Source: CAZSDU01 sp964429135 (GTDB taxonomy: Bacteria > Bacteroidota > Bacteroidia > Bacteroidales > FEN-979). Taken from it: 64,000 bases of DNA. The stretch is taken from positions 1-64,000 of the forward strand of contig CAYSAU010000011.1 of NCBI GenBank assembly GCA_964429135.1. Direction: 5' to 3'. Below, in pieces: positions 18,940 to 27,828 of the stretch (within the stretch, counting starts at the first letter, position 1; each line of letters opens with the position of its first letter). The notes below the pieces were generated by a model. The model had not been told where the DNA came from, ran no database searches, and saw only the letters and a list, made by a program, of their open reading frames with translations. The position numbers and the translations under genes were made by a program.

Positions 18940-21900
18940 TCATGGCAGATCCATGTTTGTTTTTTCATAGGGAATATCCGCACCGACATATTTATTCCAT
19001 TCTTCCCTGGTCATGTTCCGGTGGATGGTTTGAATTAAACGATTGGCCATATCGGAGCAGTCTGTGGAAAAAATCCGGATGGTTTTATCGGCACTACAGG
19101 AGATCAGATGTTTGCCGTCAGGACTATAACAAAGATCATATACCCAGAGGTCATGTTTATCGATGGAAACAGGTTTCCCTTCCCCGTATGGGATTCCGCT
19201 GATCTTGATGGAACGGTCATATCCGGAAGAGGCCAGGTAGTCTCCTTTTATGCTGAAAGCAAGAGCGGTCACACCGGAAGAATGTCGGCCGATAAGTTCA
19301 ATGGGTTTTTCGTTGAAATTCAAAGTATTCCATATCCGTATCGAACCACCTGAAAATCCCGTGGCAAATTTTTTCCCGTCACGACTGATAGCAAGGGAGA
19401 GAATAGGATCACTGGATGAAAAAATGATGACAGGATTAATTTTTTTTGCGTTCAGGTCAATCTGTCTTATTCGCCCGTCTGCTCCGCCATAAAACAGCAG
19501 TTTCCTTTCAGGGTCAAGGACCATGGCATGGATGGATGTTTTCAGGGAGTCAAGGAGGGTTTTGTTAGTCTGATCGCCGGAATAGCTCCAGCGAAACACT
19601 TTCCCATCGGCGCCACAACTGTAGAATTGTTTCATTGAGGGGTCGCATACGAGGTCGTTGATCACCGTTGAATGCGCCTGTATCACCCGGGGAAGTTCGT
19701 CGGGTTTCCCGGGCTTCCAGAGGAAGAGTTTTCCGCTGAAAGCGCCGGCTATGATATGTTTTGAATCAGGAGTGATGATCAGGGAGCGGAATTTTTCCTG
19801 GCTTGACTTCGGAAGTTTCATCCCTGATACTGAGGCCGGATGGTTTACATCCCATTGAAAAACATGTCCGTCGTCACCGCAGGATACCAGGGTTTTTCCA
19901 TTCTCTGATAAGGCAATGACCCTGACGGCATCTTCGTGTCCGCGGAAAACTGTCTGGTCATTCAGGATGGCAGAAAAAGCAGAATAGAGGTCGGCATCAT
20001 TTTCCTGCCCCTGGTTTTCTTTGTTAAAGCGGTATGCCTGTATGCTGAGCAAGGCCGGAAGATCATCTTTCATCGTACCGGAAAGCTGTATCGCCTGTAT
20101 GGCCATCGTTCGGGCTACAGATAGCAGTCGTAAACGCTGGGTGTTCTTTTCCGATTCTTCTGCTTTCACCCTTTCGTTATCGGCTATTTGCTTTTGTGCA
20201 ACGGCTTCTTGTTTCTGAACTTGTGCCTCATCTCTTGCCTGAATGGCTTCTCCCTTAGCCAGGTCAGCTTTCTGTCTTTCCGTTATGGCTACTTTGGTCT
20301 GTTGTTGAGCGATTTCCTGTTGCCTGACGGCATACTGCCGCTGCTGTTCCGTGATCAGTTTCTGTTGTTGGGCGATCTCCTGTTGCTGATCGGAGATTCG
20401 CTTCTGCAAGATAGCTTCTTTCCGCTGCTCTTCTGTACGTTTGCTTGCGGCTATAGCCAGTTTCTGTTTCTCCAGTGCTTCTTTTCTGCTGGCATCGGCT
20501 TTGAAACGAAGATTAAGCGAAATAATCAGGAACAGTATGGAGATGACAGAGGCAACTCCAAGGATAATGGCGAAATTCCTGGCACGTTTTAGGTTACGCT
20601 TTTGCTGATTCTCCTTTCTGGCAATCTCAAGATCATGTTGTTTCTTGCTATAATTGAGGAAAGTAATGGCACGGTCGAAAGCCGGATCATATCGCATGGC
20701 CCAGGTGGCATTGGGCTTGTTATGCTCTTTCCATTGAAGGGCTAACTGAAGTTCGGGATTGACCCATAAACCGGTTTTGCCTTCCTGGTAAAGTTCTGCT
20801 GATTTGGATAAACGCAGGTATAATTGAGCTGACTGATTTTCTTCCTCTACCCATTTTCGTAACCGGATCCAAACACGCATGATGCTTTCATGAGATATGT
20901 CAATCGTGGTTTCCGGGTTGATTGTGATATTGATCGGAGGCATCAGGAAAGCCCTCCCTTTTTCCCGGAAGCTATCAATGACTTTCATCATCTCCTCGGT
21001 TCTGGCATCGGCAAGTGTACAGATTTCCTTCAGCTGGGTAGGTCTTCTGGTTCCTCGACTGTCGGTTCCGACATCTGTCAGTGCCTTGAATAGTTTCTCA
21101 GCCAGGAATTTACTCGACTGATCTTTAAGTTCGCTGTATATTTCTTCAAGATGCACCGATAGCGCTTCTTTCATCGTTCCGATGGCTTCATAATGGCTGA
21201 TGGAAATGGGTTGTTCCCCGATGCGGTTCAACGACCAGTAATCCCAGGTACGCATGAGTGCGTGCTGTAAAATCGGTAACTGATCTGGATCTTCCCCCAC
21301 GTCTTTCAGTAATCGCTGCACAAGATCTTCGCTGATGCTGCCTCCTTTGACTTGAATAGGACCGGTGATGACCATTCTCCTTTCTTCCGTTTTCATCCTT
21401 GGAACAAGGTAATATCCCCGGTTGATCATCTCACTTAAACCCCTGTATTCGGTACAATCATCAAGAAAATCAGTACGCATCGATAAGACGATATAAACGG
21501 GAACCTCTGTTTGTCTGACCGTAAAGGTGAACAGATCCACAAAATGGGCTGCCTCAAGAGGGCTGTCTGAACTGACACTGGATTTTTTAAAACGGAAAAG
21601 CTCTTCAAACTGATCGATAATGAGCAGATGTGATACCTCTGCCTCCTTTTGCTTGAGCACCTTGACCAAGCCATCTGTCCCTGACTTCAGTATTTTTTCA
21701 ATGGGTTCAGGTGACTCATACCCGTTAGTCAGGGTTTTGGCCAGGTTGCCTATGGGGTCATCTCCGGGTCTGCAAATCGAGAGCTGCCAGCGTTTAGGTA
21801 CAACATCAAATTTGTTTTTTAAAAGCGTAGGAATCAAACCGGCTTTAATGAGAGAAGATTTCCCGCAACCCGAGGATCCCACAATGGCCAGAAAACGAGT

Positions 21901-22023
21901 GTGAGATAATTTTTCGATCAATTCCTTTACCTGTTGTTCCCTGCCGAAAAAAAGCTCATCTTCTTCAATCTCATAGCTACGTATGCCTGGAAAGGGGTTG
22001 ATGTGAAAGCTTGACGATGTCAT
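18940..22023 (-). CDS. STAND-type ATPase with coiled coil and WD40 repeats
   Basis: This 1027-residue signalling protein has an N-terminal nSTAND1-like P-loop domain with Walker A GSSGCGKSS (residues 49-57) and Walker B LLIIDQFEELF (near 130). A hydrophobic helix follows at about 481-501 (NFAIILGVASVISILFLIISL), then a long Gln-rich coiled coil (about 505-640, with many QQQEIAQQQ-like heptads), and C-terminal WD40 repeats (about 690-1000; ALSENGKTLVSCGDDGHVFQWD, DKTIRIFS). STAND proteins are nucleotide-driven switches that sense a ligand through the repeat domain. The first ATG is at 22023; the longer frame begins with TTG at 22077. A -7 box at 22054-22061 places transcription start near 22047, which favours 22023. 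It heads a seven-gene minus-strand run. Confidence 0.88.
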   Translation of the reverse strand: MTSSSFHINPFPGIRSYEIEEDELFFGREQQVKELIEKLSHTRFLAIVGSSGCGKSSLIKAGLIPTLLKNKFDVVPKRWQLSICRPGDDPIGNLAKTLTNGYESPEPIEKILKSGTDGLVKVLKQKEAEVSHLLIIDQFEELFRFKKSSVSSDSPLEAAHFVDLFTFTVRQTEVPVYIVLSMRTDFLDDCTEYRGLSEMINRGYYLVPRMKTEERRMVITGPIQVKGGSISEDLVQRLLKDVGEDPDQLPILQHALMRTWDYWSLNRIGEQPISISHYEAIGTMKEALSVHLEEIYSELKDQSSKFLAEKLFKALTDVGTDSRGTRRPTQLKEICTLADARTEEMMKVIDSFREKGRAFLMPPINITINPETTIDISHESIMRVWIRLRKWVEEENQSAQLYLRLSKSAELYQEGKTGLWVNPELQLALQWKEHNKPNATWAMRYDPAFDRAITFLNYSKKQHDLEIARKENQQKRNLKRARNFAIILGVASVISILFLIISLNLRFKADASRKEALEKQKLAIAASKRTEEQRKEAILQKRISDQQQEIAQQQKLITEQQRQYAVRQQEIAQQQTKVAITERQKADLAKGEAIQARDEAQVQKQEAVAQKQIADNERVKAEESEKNTQRLRLLSVARTMAIQAIQLSGTMKDDLPALLSIQAYRFNKENQGQENDADLYSAFSAILNDQTVFRGHEDAVRVIALSENGKTLVSCGDDGHVFQWDVNHPASVSGMKLPKSSQEKFRSLIITPDSKHIIAGAFSGKLFLWKPGKPDELPRVIQAHSTVINDLVCDPSMKQFYSCGADGKVFRWSYSGDQTNKTLLDSLKTSIHAMVLDPERKLLFYGGADGRIRQIDLNAKKINPVIIFSSSDPILSLAISRDGKKFATGFSGGSIRIWNTLNFNEKPIELIGRHSSGVTALAFSIKGDYLASSGYDRSIKISGIPYGEGKPVSIDKHDLWVYDLCYSPDGKHLISCSADKTIRIFSTDCSDMANRLIQTIHRNMTREEWNKYVGADIPYEKTNMDLP

Positions 22024-22053
22024 GGGTGGTAAATATAGAGGTTTTATGTCAAC

Positions 22054-22061
22054 CAAATTTA
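22054..22061 (-). promoter_or_regulatory. -7 box, TAAATTTG, upstream of STAND operon
   Basis: The minus strand reads TAAATTTG, a full TAnnTTTG match, 30 bases before the ATG at 22023. A 13-base T run on the plus strand (22086-22098, an A-tract for this promoter) lies at about -39 to -51 and could act as an UP-like element. The TTTG at 22078-22075 is closer (13 bases) than the usual spacing. Confidence 0.45.
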
Positions 22062-22085
22062 AACAAATATGCTTCAAAAAACTTA

Positions 22086-22098
22086 TTTTTTTTTTTTT
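22086..22098. repeat. T13 homopolymer between divergent operons
   Basis: Thirteen consecutive T residues lie in the only intergenic region between the STAND operon and the phosphatase/ABC operon. Such a tract can slip during replication and so change promoter spacing. Confidence 0.6.
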
Positions 22099-22117
22099 GA
22101 TATTTGCTGAAATAGCA

Positions 22118-22148
22118 TAATTTTACAAAAAGCTTGAAACAGTCAAGC
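22118..22148 (+). promoter_or_regulatory. Possible -7 box and leader hairpin of phosphatase operon
   Basis: TAATTTTA at 22118-22125 matches the TAnnTTTG element at seven of eight positions on the plus strand. It is followed by a small hairpin, GCTTGA (22132-22137) with TCAAGC (22143-22148), ending 17 bases before the ATG at 22166. The hairpin would lie in the mRNA leader. Confidence 0.3.
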
Positions 22149-22165
22149 CTACAAATCATCCTCCT

Positions 22166-23350
22166 ATGTCAGACATTAAACCTTCCTCTATAAAGATCAT
22201 GGTGGTCGATGATGAAATCGACCTCGAACCCCTGATTCGTCAGAAATTTCGCCGGCAGATAAGGGATGGCGTTTATGATTTCGTATTTGCATTTAATGGT
22301 CTCGATGCATTGACAAAACTTATTGAATTTCCGGAAATCGGGATCATTCTGTCGGATATCAATATGCCGGAAATGGATGGACTTACTTTGCTGCTGAAAC
22401 TCAAGGAGCTGAAAAATCCCAGCCTGAAAACAGTGGTCGTTTCCGCCTATGGGGACATGGATAATATACGAACGGCTATGAACCGTGGAGCATTTGATTT
22501 TTTAACCAAACCGATCAACTTTGAAGACCTCGAGATCACGATTTCCAAAACCATGGAAGAAATTGTCCAGATCCGGACTTCCCTGGAAGAACATGATCAG
22601 TTGATGTCCATTCAGTATGATTTGCAGACTGCCCGGGAAATACAACAGGCCATTCTTCCCAAAGTCTTTCCTCCATTTCCCGGTCGTCATGATTTTGACA
22701 TCCATGCTGCCATGGTAGCAGCCAAGGAAGTAGGGGGTGATTTTTATGATTTTTTCATGATTGACGACAACCATCTGGGGTTTGTCATTGGCGATGTTTC
22801 CGGGAAAGGAGTGCCCGCCGCCATTTTTATGGCGGTCAGCCGGACCCTGATCCGCGCAACAGGACTGAAAGGAATTCCTCCGGATGAATGTTTGCATTAT
22901 GTCAATAACCTGTTGTGTAACGAAAGTGTTTCCTGCATGTTCGTGACGGTCTTCTATGGTATATTGAATACCCTAACAGGTGATTTGGTCTATGTGAACG
23001 CAGGCCATAATGCTCCTTATGTGATCGGCAAAGATGAACTGAGAAAAGTTGAAATGACCGGAGGTACTATCCTGGGTTGTATGGAAAATTTTGCATTCAG
23101 CTCAAAAACAACAAAACTGGAAAAGGGAGATACCTTGTTCCTGTATACCGATGGGGTGACTGAAGCGTTTGATAAAGCGGATAAAGCCTATGGAGAAGAA
23201 CGGCTGGAGCTGTTTCTGAAACAACAATACAAAAGCGATCTGGAAGGCATCGTAAAATCCCTTCTGTCGGATATCAGCATATACGCAACAGAAGTTCCTC
23301 AATCAGATGATATTACGCTATTGGTGATCCGTTTCTCCGGACAGCAATGA
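22166..23350 (+). CDS. Response regulator with PP2C/SpoIIE phosphatase output
   Basis: This 394-residue RsbU/RssB-like regulator has a receiver domain at 10-130 with the acidic pair (VVDDEID), phospho-acceptor Asp in ILSDINMPEMDG (near 65), Ser/Thr in VVSAYGD and the conserved Lys in FLTKPINF. A linker helix leads to a SpoIIE-type PP2C phosphatase (about 190-390) with the metal-binding motifs GGDFYDFF, VIGDVSGKGVPAA and LYTDGVTEA. Such proteins dephosphorylate anti-sigma-factor antagonists with STAS domains; the next gene encodes one, overlapping by four bases (ATGA). The histidine kinase at 8772 is a plausible phosphodonor. Confidence 0.92.
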   Translation: MSDIKPSSIKIMVVDDEIDLEPLIRQKFRRQIRDGVYDFVFAFNGLDALTKLIEFPEIGIILSDINMPEMDGLTLLLKLKELKNPSLKTVVVSAYGDMDNIRTAMNRGAFDFLTKPINFEDLEITISKTMEEIVQIRTSLEEHDQLMSIQYDLQTAREIQQAILPKVFPPFPGRHDFDIHAAMVAAKEVGGDFYDFFMIDDNHLGFVIGDVSGKGVPAAIFMAVSRTLIRATGLKGIPPDECLHYVNNLLCNESVSCMFVTVFYGILNTLTGDLVYVNAGHNAPYVIGKDELRKVEMTGGTILGCMENFAFSSKTTKLEKGDTLFLYTDGVTEAFDKADKAYGEERLELFLKQQYKSDLEGIVKSLLSDISIYATEVPQSDDITLLVIRFSGQQ

Positions 23351-24558
23351 AAATCCATTCATACAGTCAGGATCATTTGAAGGTCATATCCATAGAAGGA
23401 CGTTTCGATGGACTGACTGCTGCTGAGATTCGGAAAACCTTTGAAAAGGAAGAAATCGACGGACAACGATTCCTTGCCGTTGATTTGTCTGCAGTCACCT
23501 ATATGAGCAGTGCCGGTCTCAGGGTTGTCTTACATACGCATAAAACATTGGCCCAGATCGGTGGAAAACTGATTCTTATTGCCTTGCCTCCCCAGGTCAG
23601 TGAGGTTTTCCACCTTAGCGGGATGGATAAATTCCTGCATATTCTGCCCCAGGGTGTTACCCTCAGCGATTTTATTCAACCCTCTGTCCCTCAGAAAAAG
23701 ACGGAATTCTTTGAATTCCAGGGGATAAAGTTTTCTGTACTGAAACAACATCCGGATCCGGGTAACTGTTTCGGAATAGGCTCCTCCGATAAATTGAAAA
23801 CCTCATCCTATGAAAGCGGGGATGTAGTTAGACTGCAGCAGGGTGATATCCGTTATGGCGCCGGACTGGCTGTGTTGGGCAATGATTATGAAGAATGTAA
23901 AAGCCTTTTCGGTGAATCCATCGTAATCGGGCATCATTTCTTTTCTTATCCTGCTGTCGGGAATCCCTATATTGATTATGCCTATTATTCAAAAAATTCA
24001 CAACAGTCCGTGAACTTCCTTCATGGCTTCGGTTTTAACGGGGACTTTTCTACCCTCCTCCATTTTGAAGTAGGTAATGAAATCCCGAGCCTGAAAACCC
24101 TGGTCAAGGCTGCAGGGATGTTATCCTTGTCCGGTCTTTTTGGGGTGGTGATTCTGGGGCGTAGTGGCGGAATATTGGGCATGTCGTTGAAGAAATCTCC
24201 CATACGCGGGAATGAACCTTTGACAGAACATATTCTCGATACCGATCATCTGACCCAATGGCTTGATTTTTCCCTTGACGCCGAGGATGTAAATAAAACC
24301 CTGATTGCCGTTGGCCTTGCCTTCAGAGAAAACACCCCCCTGAGCCCTGAAATACAAAAATTATTCCCTATCGATGTTCCCATGCATTTCCATGCAGCTG
24401 TTTTTCACAACCGCCTGATCAGTCATCAGATCGAAGATTTTTATGCCGAAACGGAAAGGGTTTGCAGGGACTTTGAAGTGGAGAAAGTTGTTCATTTATT
24501 GCCTGAATCCGGGATAAAAAGTGGCTTTCTCGGGATTGTCAATCTAAAAAATTCCTGA
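23347..24558 (+). CDS. STAS domain fused to an uncharacterised domain
   Basis: This is a 403-residue protein. Residues 1-108 form a STAS (anti-sigma factor antagonist) domain: VISIEGRFDGLTAAEIRK, LAVDLSAVTYMSSAGLRVVL with the usual phosphorylatable Ser, and VFHLSGMDKFLHILP. Residues about 120-400 are a soluble domain that is not recognised (FFEFQGIKFSVLKQ, GIGSSDKLKTSSYESGDVVR, SVNFLHGFGFNGDFSTLL, LSGLFGVVILGRSGGILGMSL). The likely cycle is phosphorylation by a kinase and dephosphorylation by the upstream PP2C protein. The gene overlaps its neighbours on both sides, so the STAS protein is made together with an ABC transporter, whose activity it may gate. Confidence 0.8.
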   Translation: MKIHSYSQDHLKVISIEGRFDGLTAAEIRKTFEKEEIDGQRFLAVDLSAVTYMSSAGLRVVLHTHKTLAQIGGKLILIALPPQVSEVFHLSGMDKFLHILPQGVTLSDFIQPSVPQKKTEFFEFQGIKFSVLKQHPDPGNCFGIGSSDKLKTSSYESGDVVRLQQGDIRYGAGLAVLGNDYEECKSLFGESIVIGHHFFSYPAVGNPYIDYAYYSKNSQQSVNFLHGFGFNGDFSTLLHFEVGNEIPSLKTLVKAAGMLSLSGLFGVVILGRSGGILGMSLKKSPIRGNEPLTEHILDTDHLTQWLDFSLDAEDVNKTLIAVGLAFRENTPLSPEIQKLFPIDVPMHFHAAVFHNRLISHQIEDFYAETERVCRDFEVEKVVHLLPESGIKSGFLGIVNLKNS

Positions 24559-26531
24559 TGGAAGTCTGGATAGGAGCGGTAAACCTTGGTTTTCTTTATG
24601 CGTTTATGACCATGGGAACCTTTATTACCTATAAATACTATGCTTTCCCGGATATCACCATCGATGGTAGTTTTACTACCGGCGCTGCCATCGGGTCTAT
24701 CTTGATCATCCATGGCTGGAGTCCTGTTGCTGCCATTCCTGTAGCATTTCTGGCCGGTGCTCTGGCGGGTTTTTTCACCGGCCTCATCCATACAAAATTC
24801 AAAGTGGATGGTTTGCTTTCGGGAATACTCGTGATGACCGGTTTGTATTCTGTCAACTTGCATATCATGGGAAAGTCGAATATTTCCCTCCTGAATCAAC
24901 CTACATTACAATGGATGTTTGAAAAGTTCAATCCCGGCTTCGATCCTGAATGGTGGACGGGCATTCTGTTTCTGCTCATCATGATTATTTTCTGGTTATT
25001 GATGACCTGGTTGCTGAAATCAGATTTCGGTCTAACCATGCGGGCCACGGGAAACAACCCGGTCATGGTATCTGCTCAGGGCATCAGTGTTGATCGGATG
25101 AAAATTTCAGGAATTTCTTTTTCCAACGGACTGGTGGGAATATCGGGAGCTATGGTAGCTCAATATCAGGGTTTTGCAGATATCGGGATGGGAATAGGCT
25201 CAATCATTTACAGTCTTGCCGCCGTTATCATCGGGCAGGCATTATTTCCCGGGAGAAAGGTGATCGTCTGTGTTGCTTCCGTCATCATCGGAACAGTTAT
25301 TTTTCGGATTTCTGTAGCCGCTGCATTGATGATCGGGTTTGACCCTAACGACCTGAAAATTCTTACAGCTTTCTTCGTCTTGCTCACCCTGATTGTTTCC
25401 GGAGCGTTTGGCAAAAAATCCCTGCCTCCGAACAGGGTGTTCACCTGGATCAGAAAATACCGCAACCCTTTGGTTTTGCTTCTTTCACTGGCCCTGATAC
25501 TTTTTATTTCTGTCATGGGATATCACAGGTTTTATATGCAGGAAAAGGATCGGAAAATTCCCAAAATAGGACTGATACTGGCCAATGAAAGCATTATCCT
25601 GACAAAAACCCGGGATGGGTTCCGCGATGAGATGAAGAAACTGGGATATATTGAAGGGCTTAATTGTATAATTCTGGAGCAAAATGCCGAAGGAGATATC
25701 CCGACGAATAAAACAATTGTCGAACAATTTATCAGTAAAGGGGTCGATATTTTCGTCCCGATTTCTACTGCTTCCACGCAAGCGGTTGCCAACAAGGTTA
25801 GCAATAAGCCTGTCGTATTTGCCACTCTGGCCGATCCTTTTATCATTGGTGTGGGGAAAACCCCTGTTGACCATCCTTCCAATATTACCGGGATTTACGG
25901 ATCTGCCCCCGTTAAGGAGATGTTGCACATTTTCACACGGATCTTTCCTGGAAATCATCGCATTGCAACCCTCTATAATCCGGCTTTTCCCAATACCAAA
26001 GCAAATCTCAGCGACTTTAAAAATGCCCTGAAAAATTTTCCGCAGCTCACGCTTGAAGAATTGTCGGTTTCGGGTACTCATGAGGTTCAGCAAGCGGCAC
26101 AGGCACTGGCTTCAAAACACATCAAGGCTTTTATTCTCATCAATGACCTGACGGTTTCAGATGCCCTTGAATCAGTAATAGGGGTTGCCATGAGGAAGAA
26201 AATTCCTGTTTTTACTACAGATGCAGGTTGTATCACCAAGGGAGCATTGATGGTATGCGGTTATGAATACTATGTCAGTGGACAACAGGCTGCTCACCTC
26301 GTGCACAGGATCCTGAGGGGGGAAAACCCCGCCCTTATCCCTTTCGAAAAATATAAACATCAAATTACCGGACTTAATTATGATGTTCAACAAGTATTAA
26401 AGATCGAAATTCCCGAGGATGTTCTTAAAAAAGTGGATGCAAGCGTGATCAATGGGGTGCTGACTAAAAAACCATATATCCTGGACGATCTTTTACTGCT
26501 GAATCCTGAACTGAAAGTCGGAAAACCATGA
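24558..26531 (+). CDS. ABC transporter permease fused to substrate-binding domain
   Basis: This is a 657-residue fusion. Residues 1-290 are a LivH/TrpY-like (COG4120 type) permease with about eight membrane helices and the EAA-like region FGLTMRATGNNPVMVSAQGI. A further helix (VLLLSLALILFISVMGY, about 305-322) carries the chain across the membrane to a TrpX-like (COG2984, ABC_sub_bind) binding domain, about 334-640, beginning PKIGLILANESIILTKTRDG and containing NITGIYGSAPVKEMLHI and FTTDAGCITKGALM. In related systems permease and binding protein are separate; a tethered receptor is unusual. The ligand is unknown; relatives include a tryptophan importer. It overlaps the STAS gene by one base and the ATPase gene by four. 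Confidence 0.88.
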   Translation: MEVWIGAVNLGFLYAFMTMGTFITYKYYAFPDITIDGSFTTGAAIGSILIIHGWSPVAAIPVAFLAGALAGFFTGLIHTKFKVDGLLSGILVMTGLYSVNLHIMGKSNISLLNQPTLQWMFEKFNPGFDPEWWTGILFLLIMIIFWLLMTWLLKSDFGLTMRATGNNPVMVSAQGISVDRMKISGISFSNGLVGISGAMVAQYQGFADIGMGIGSIIYSLAAVIIGQALFPGRKVIVCVASVIIGTVIFRISVAAALMIGFDPNDLKILTAFFVLLTLIVSGAFGKKSLPPNRVFTWIRKYRNPLVLLLSLALILFISVMGYHRFYMQEKDRKIPKIGLILANESIILTKTRDGFRDEMKKLGYIEGLNCIILEQNAEGDIPTNKTIVEQFISKGVDIFVPISTASTQAVANKVSNKPVVFATLADPFIIGVGKTPVDHPSNITGIYGSAPVKEMLHIFTRIFPGNHRIATLYNPAFPNTKANLSDFKNALKNFPQLTLEELSVSGTHEVQQAAQALASKHIKAFILINDLTVSDALESVIGVAMRKKIPVFTTDAGCITKGALMVCGYEYYVSGQQAAHLVHRILRGENPALIPFEKYKHQITGLNYDVQQVLKIEIPEDVLKKVDASVINGVLTKKPYILDDLLLLNPELKVGKP

Positions 26532-27340
26532 TCGAATTGCAAAATATCGTTGTTAAATTCAATCGGAATACAGTGGATCAGGTGGATGCACTCTCTGAGA
26601 TCAACTTCAGAATTCATCCACGTGAATTTGTGACCGTTATCGGGACCAATGGTTCAGGCAAATCAACCTTGTTGAATGCTATAGCCGGGAATGTCATTCC
26701 TGACCAGGGAAAAATTTTTGTGAATGGCAAAGACGTTACCAGTAACAAGGATTTTCAAAGGGCAAGATACATCTCGAGAGTTTTTCAAAATCCTTTTGCC
26801 GGTACAGCTGCAGATATGACCCTGGCAGAAAATCTGCTGATGGCTTATTTCCGTGGGAAATCCCGATTCCCGAAGATCAGCCTGACCAAAAAACTAAAGG
26901 ACAGTTTCCGTGAAAAACTATCTTCTCTTGAAATGCAGCTGGAAGACAGAATTGACCAGGTTGTCGGGACCCTATCCGGTGGGCAGCGGCAAGCCGTGAC
27001 TTTACTGATGGCGGTAATGAACCCACCTCAGGTTTTGTTGCTGGATGAACATACTGCTGCCCTGGATCCAAAAACGGCTTCACAAGTGGTTCGCCTGACT
27101 CAAAGGTTTGTCGCGGAAAACTGCCTGACCACCCTGATGGTGACACATTCTATGCAGCAGGCGCTGGAGCTGGGAACCAGAACCATCATGATGCATCATG
27201 GCCGAATCATTGATGAAATGAATGCAGAAGAAAAAAAAACATTGACAGTAGAAGAATTACTTGGAAAATTCGAAGATATCCGGAAAAAGGAAAAATTAAC
27301 CCCCCAGCTCATCCGCCAATTCCAACAACAATATCTTTAA
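26528..27340 (+). CDS. ABC transporter ATP-binding protein
   Basis: This is a 270-residue ABC ATPase of the TrpZ/COG1101 type. Walker A is GTNGSGKST (about 38-46), the Q-loop is in SRVFQNPFAGTA, the signature is LSGGQRQAV (about 148-156), Walker B is VLLLDEHTAAL with the catalytic Glu, and the switch His is in LMVTHSMQQAL. It powers the permease-binding-protein fusion encoded just upstream (ATGA overlap). It ends the four-gene operon; its stop overlaps the convergent acetyltransferase gene by four bases. Confidence 0.92.
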   Translation: MIELQNIVVKFNRNTVDQVDALSEINFRIHPREFVTVIGTNGSGKSTLLNAIAGNVIPDQGKIFVNGKDVTSNKDFQRARYISRVFQNPFAGTAADMTLAENLLMAYFRGKSRFPKISLTKKLKDSFREKLSSLEMQLEDRIDQVVGTLSGGQRQAVTLLMAVMNPPQVLLLDEHTAALDPKTASQVVRLTQRFVAENCLTTLMVTHSMQQALELGTRTIMMHHGRIIDEMNAEEKKTLTVEELLGKFEDIRKKEKLTPQLIRQFQQQYL

Positions 27341-27828
27341 AACCGTTTGACATAAATCACCTTTCCGTCTCCGACTTTGTAGTAATCCCTGATTTCAGCT
27401 TCCAGCAAATAACCCATTTTTTCATAGAATAAACGTGTGGGTTTGTACTTCTCAAGGGTGGATGTTTCAGCAATGACCAATCTCCCTCCCATCTTACGGA
27501 TGACACGCTCTGTCTCCTCCAGCAGGGTTTTCCCAACCCCTTTGGCGCGGTAATTGTTATGTGTGGCAATCCAGTACAGATCAAAGCTGCCTTCTGTCCC
27601 GGCAATAGGCCCGAAACAACTATAGGCAACGCTGGCCCCTCCAAGCTCGGCAAAAATGACATGGTAGTCGCTCTCAGCCCCGTATTCAAGCGCATCCTGG
27701 ACCAACTCAAGGGCTACCGGAACCTCTATATCATAGAAAAAGTCGGTGGACAGAATAATATCCCGTACACAGGCAATATCTTCTTCCCTGAGCTCAGTTC
27801 TGAAGGTGATCATCTTTTCTTCAGTCAT
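27337..27828 (-). CDS. GNAT-family N-acetyltransferase
   Basis: This is a 163-residue acetyl-CoA-dependent acetyltransferase. The acetyl-CoA loop is visible as NYRAKGVGKTLLEETERV (motif A, R/Q-x-x-G-x-G/A, about 96-113), followed by GGRLVIAETSTLEKYKPTRLFYEKMGYL (motif B). The start overlaps the upstream ATP-grasp gene by eight bases, so it is the fourth gene of the KamA operon. In methanogens an acetyltransferase (AblB) acts after a lysine 2,3-aminomutase (AblA) to make N-epsilon-acetyl-beta-lysine; this protein is shorter than AblB but its position suggests a comparable step on beta-lysine or a conjugate (inference). Confidence 0.85.
   Translation of the reverse strand: MTEEKMITFRTELREEDIACVRDIILSTDFFYDIEVPVALELVQDALEYGAESDYHVIFAELGGASVAYSCFGPIAGTEGSFDLYWIATHNNYRAKGVGKTLLEETERVIRKMGGRLVIAETSTLEKYKPTRLFYEKMGYLLEAEIRDYYKVGDGKVIYVKRF

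Noticed and set aside
25485..26093. Open frame of 202 codons on the minus strand
   Set aside because: Antisense to the substrate-binding part of the ABC fusion; no motif or promoter.
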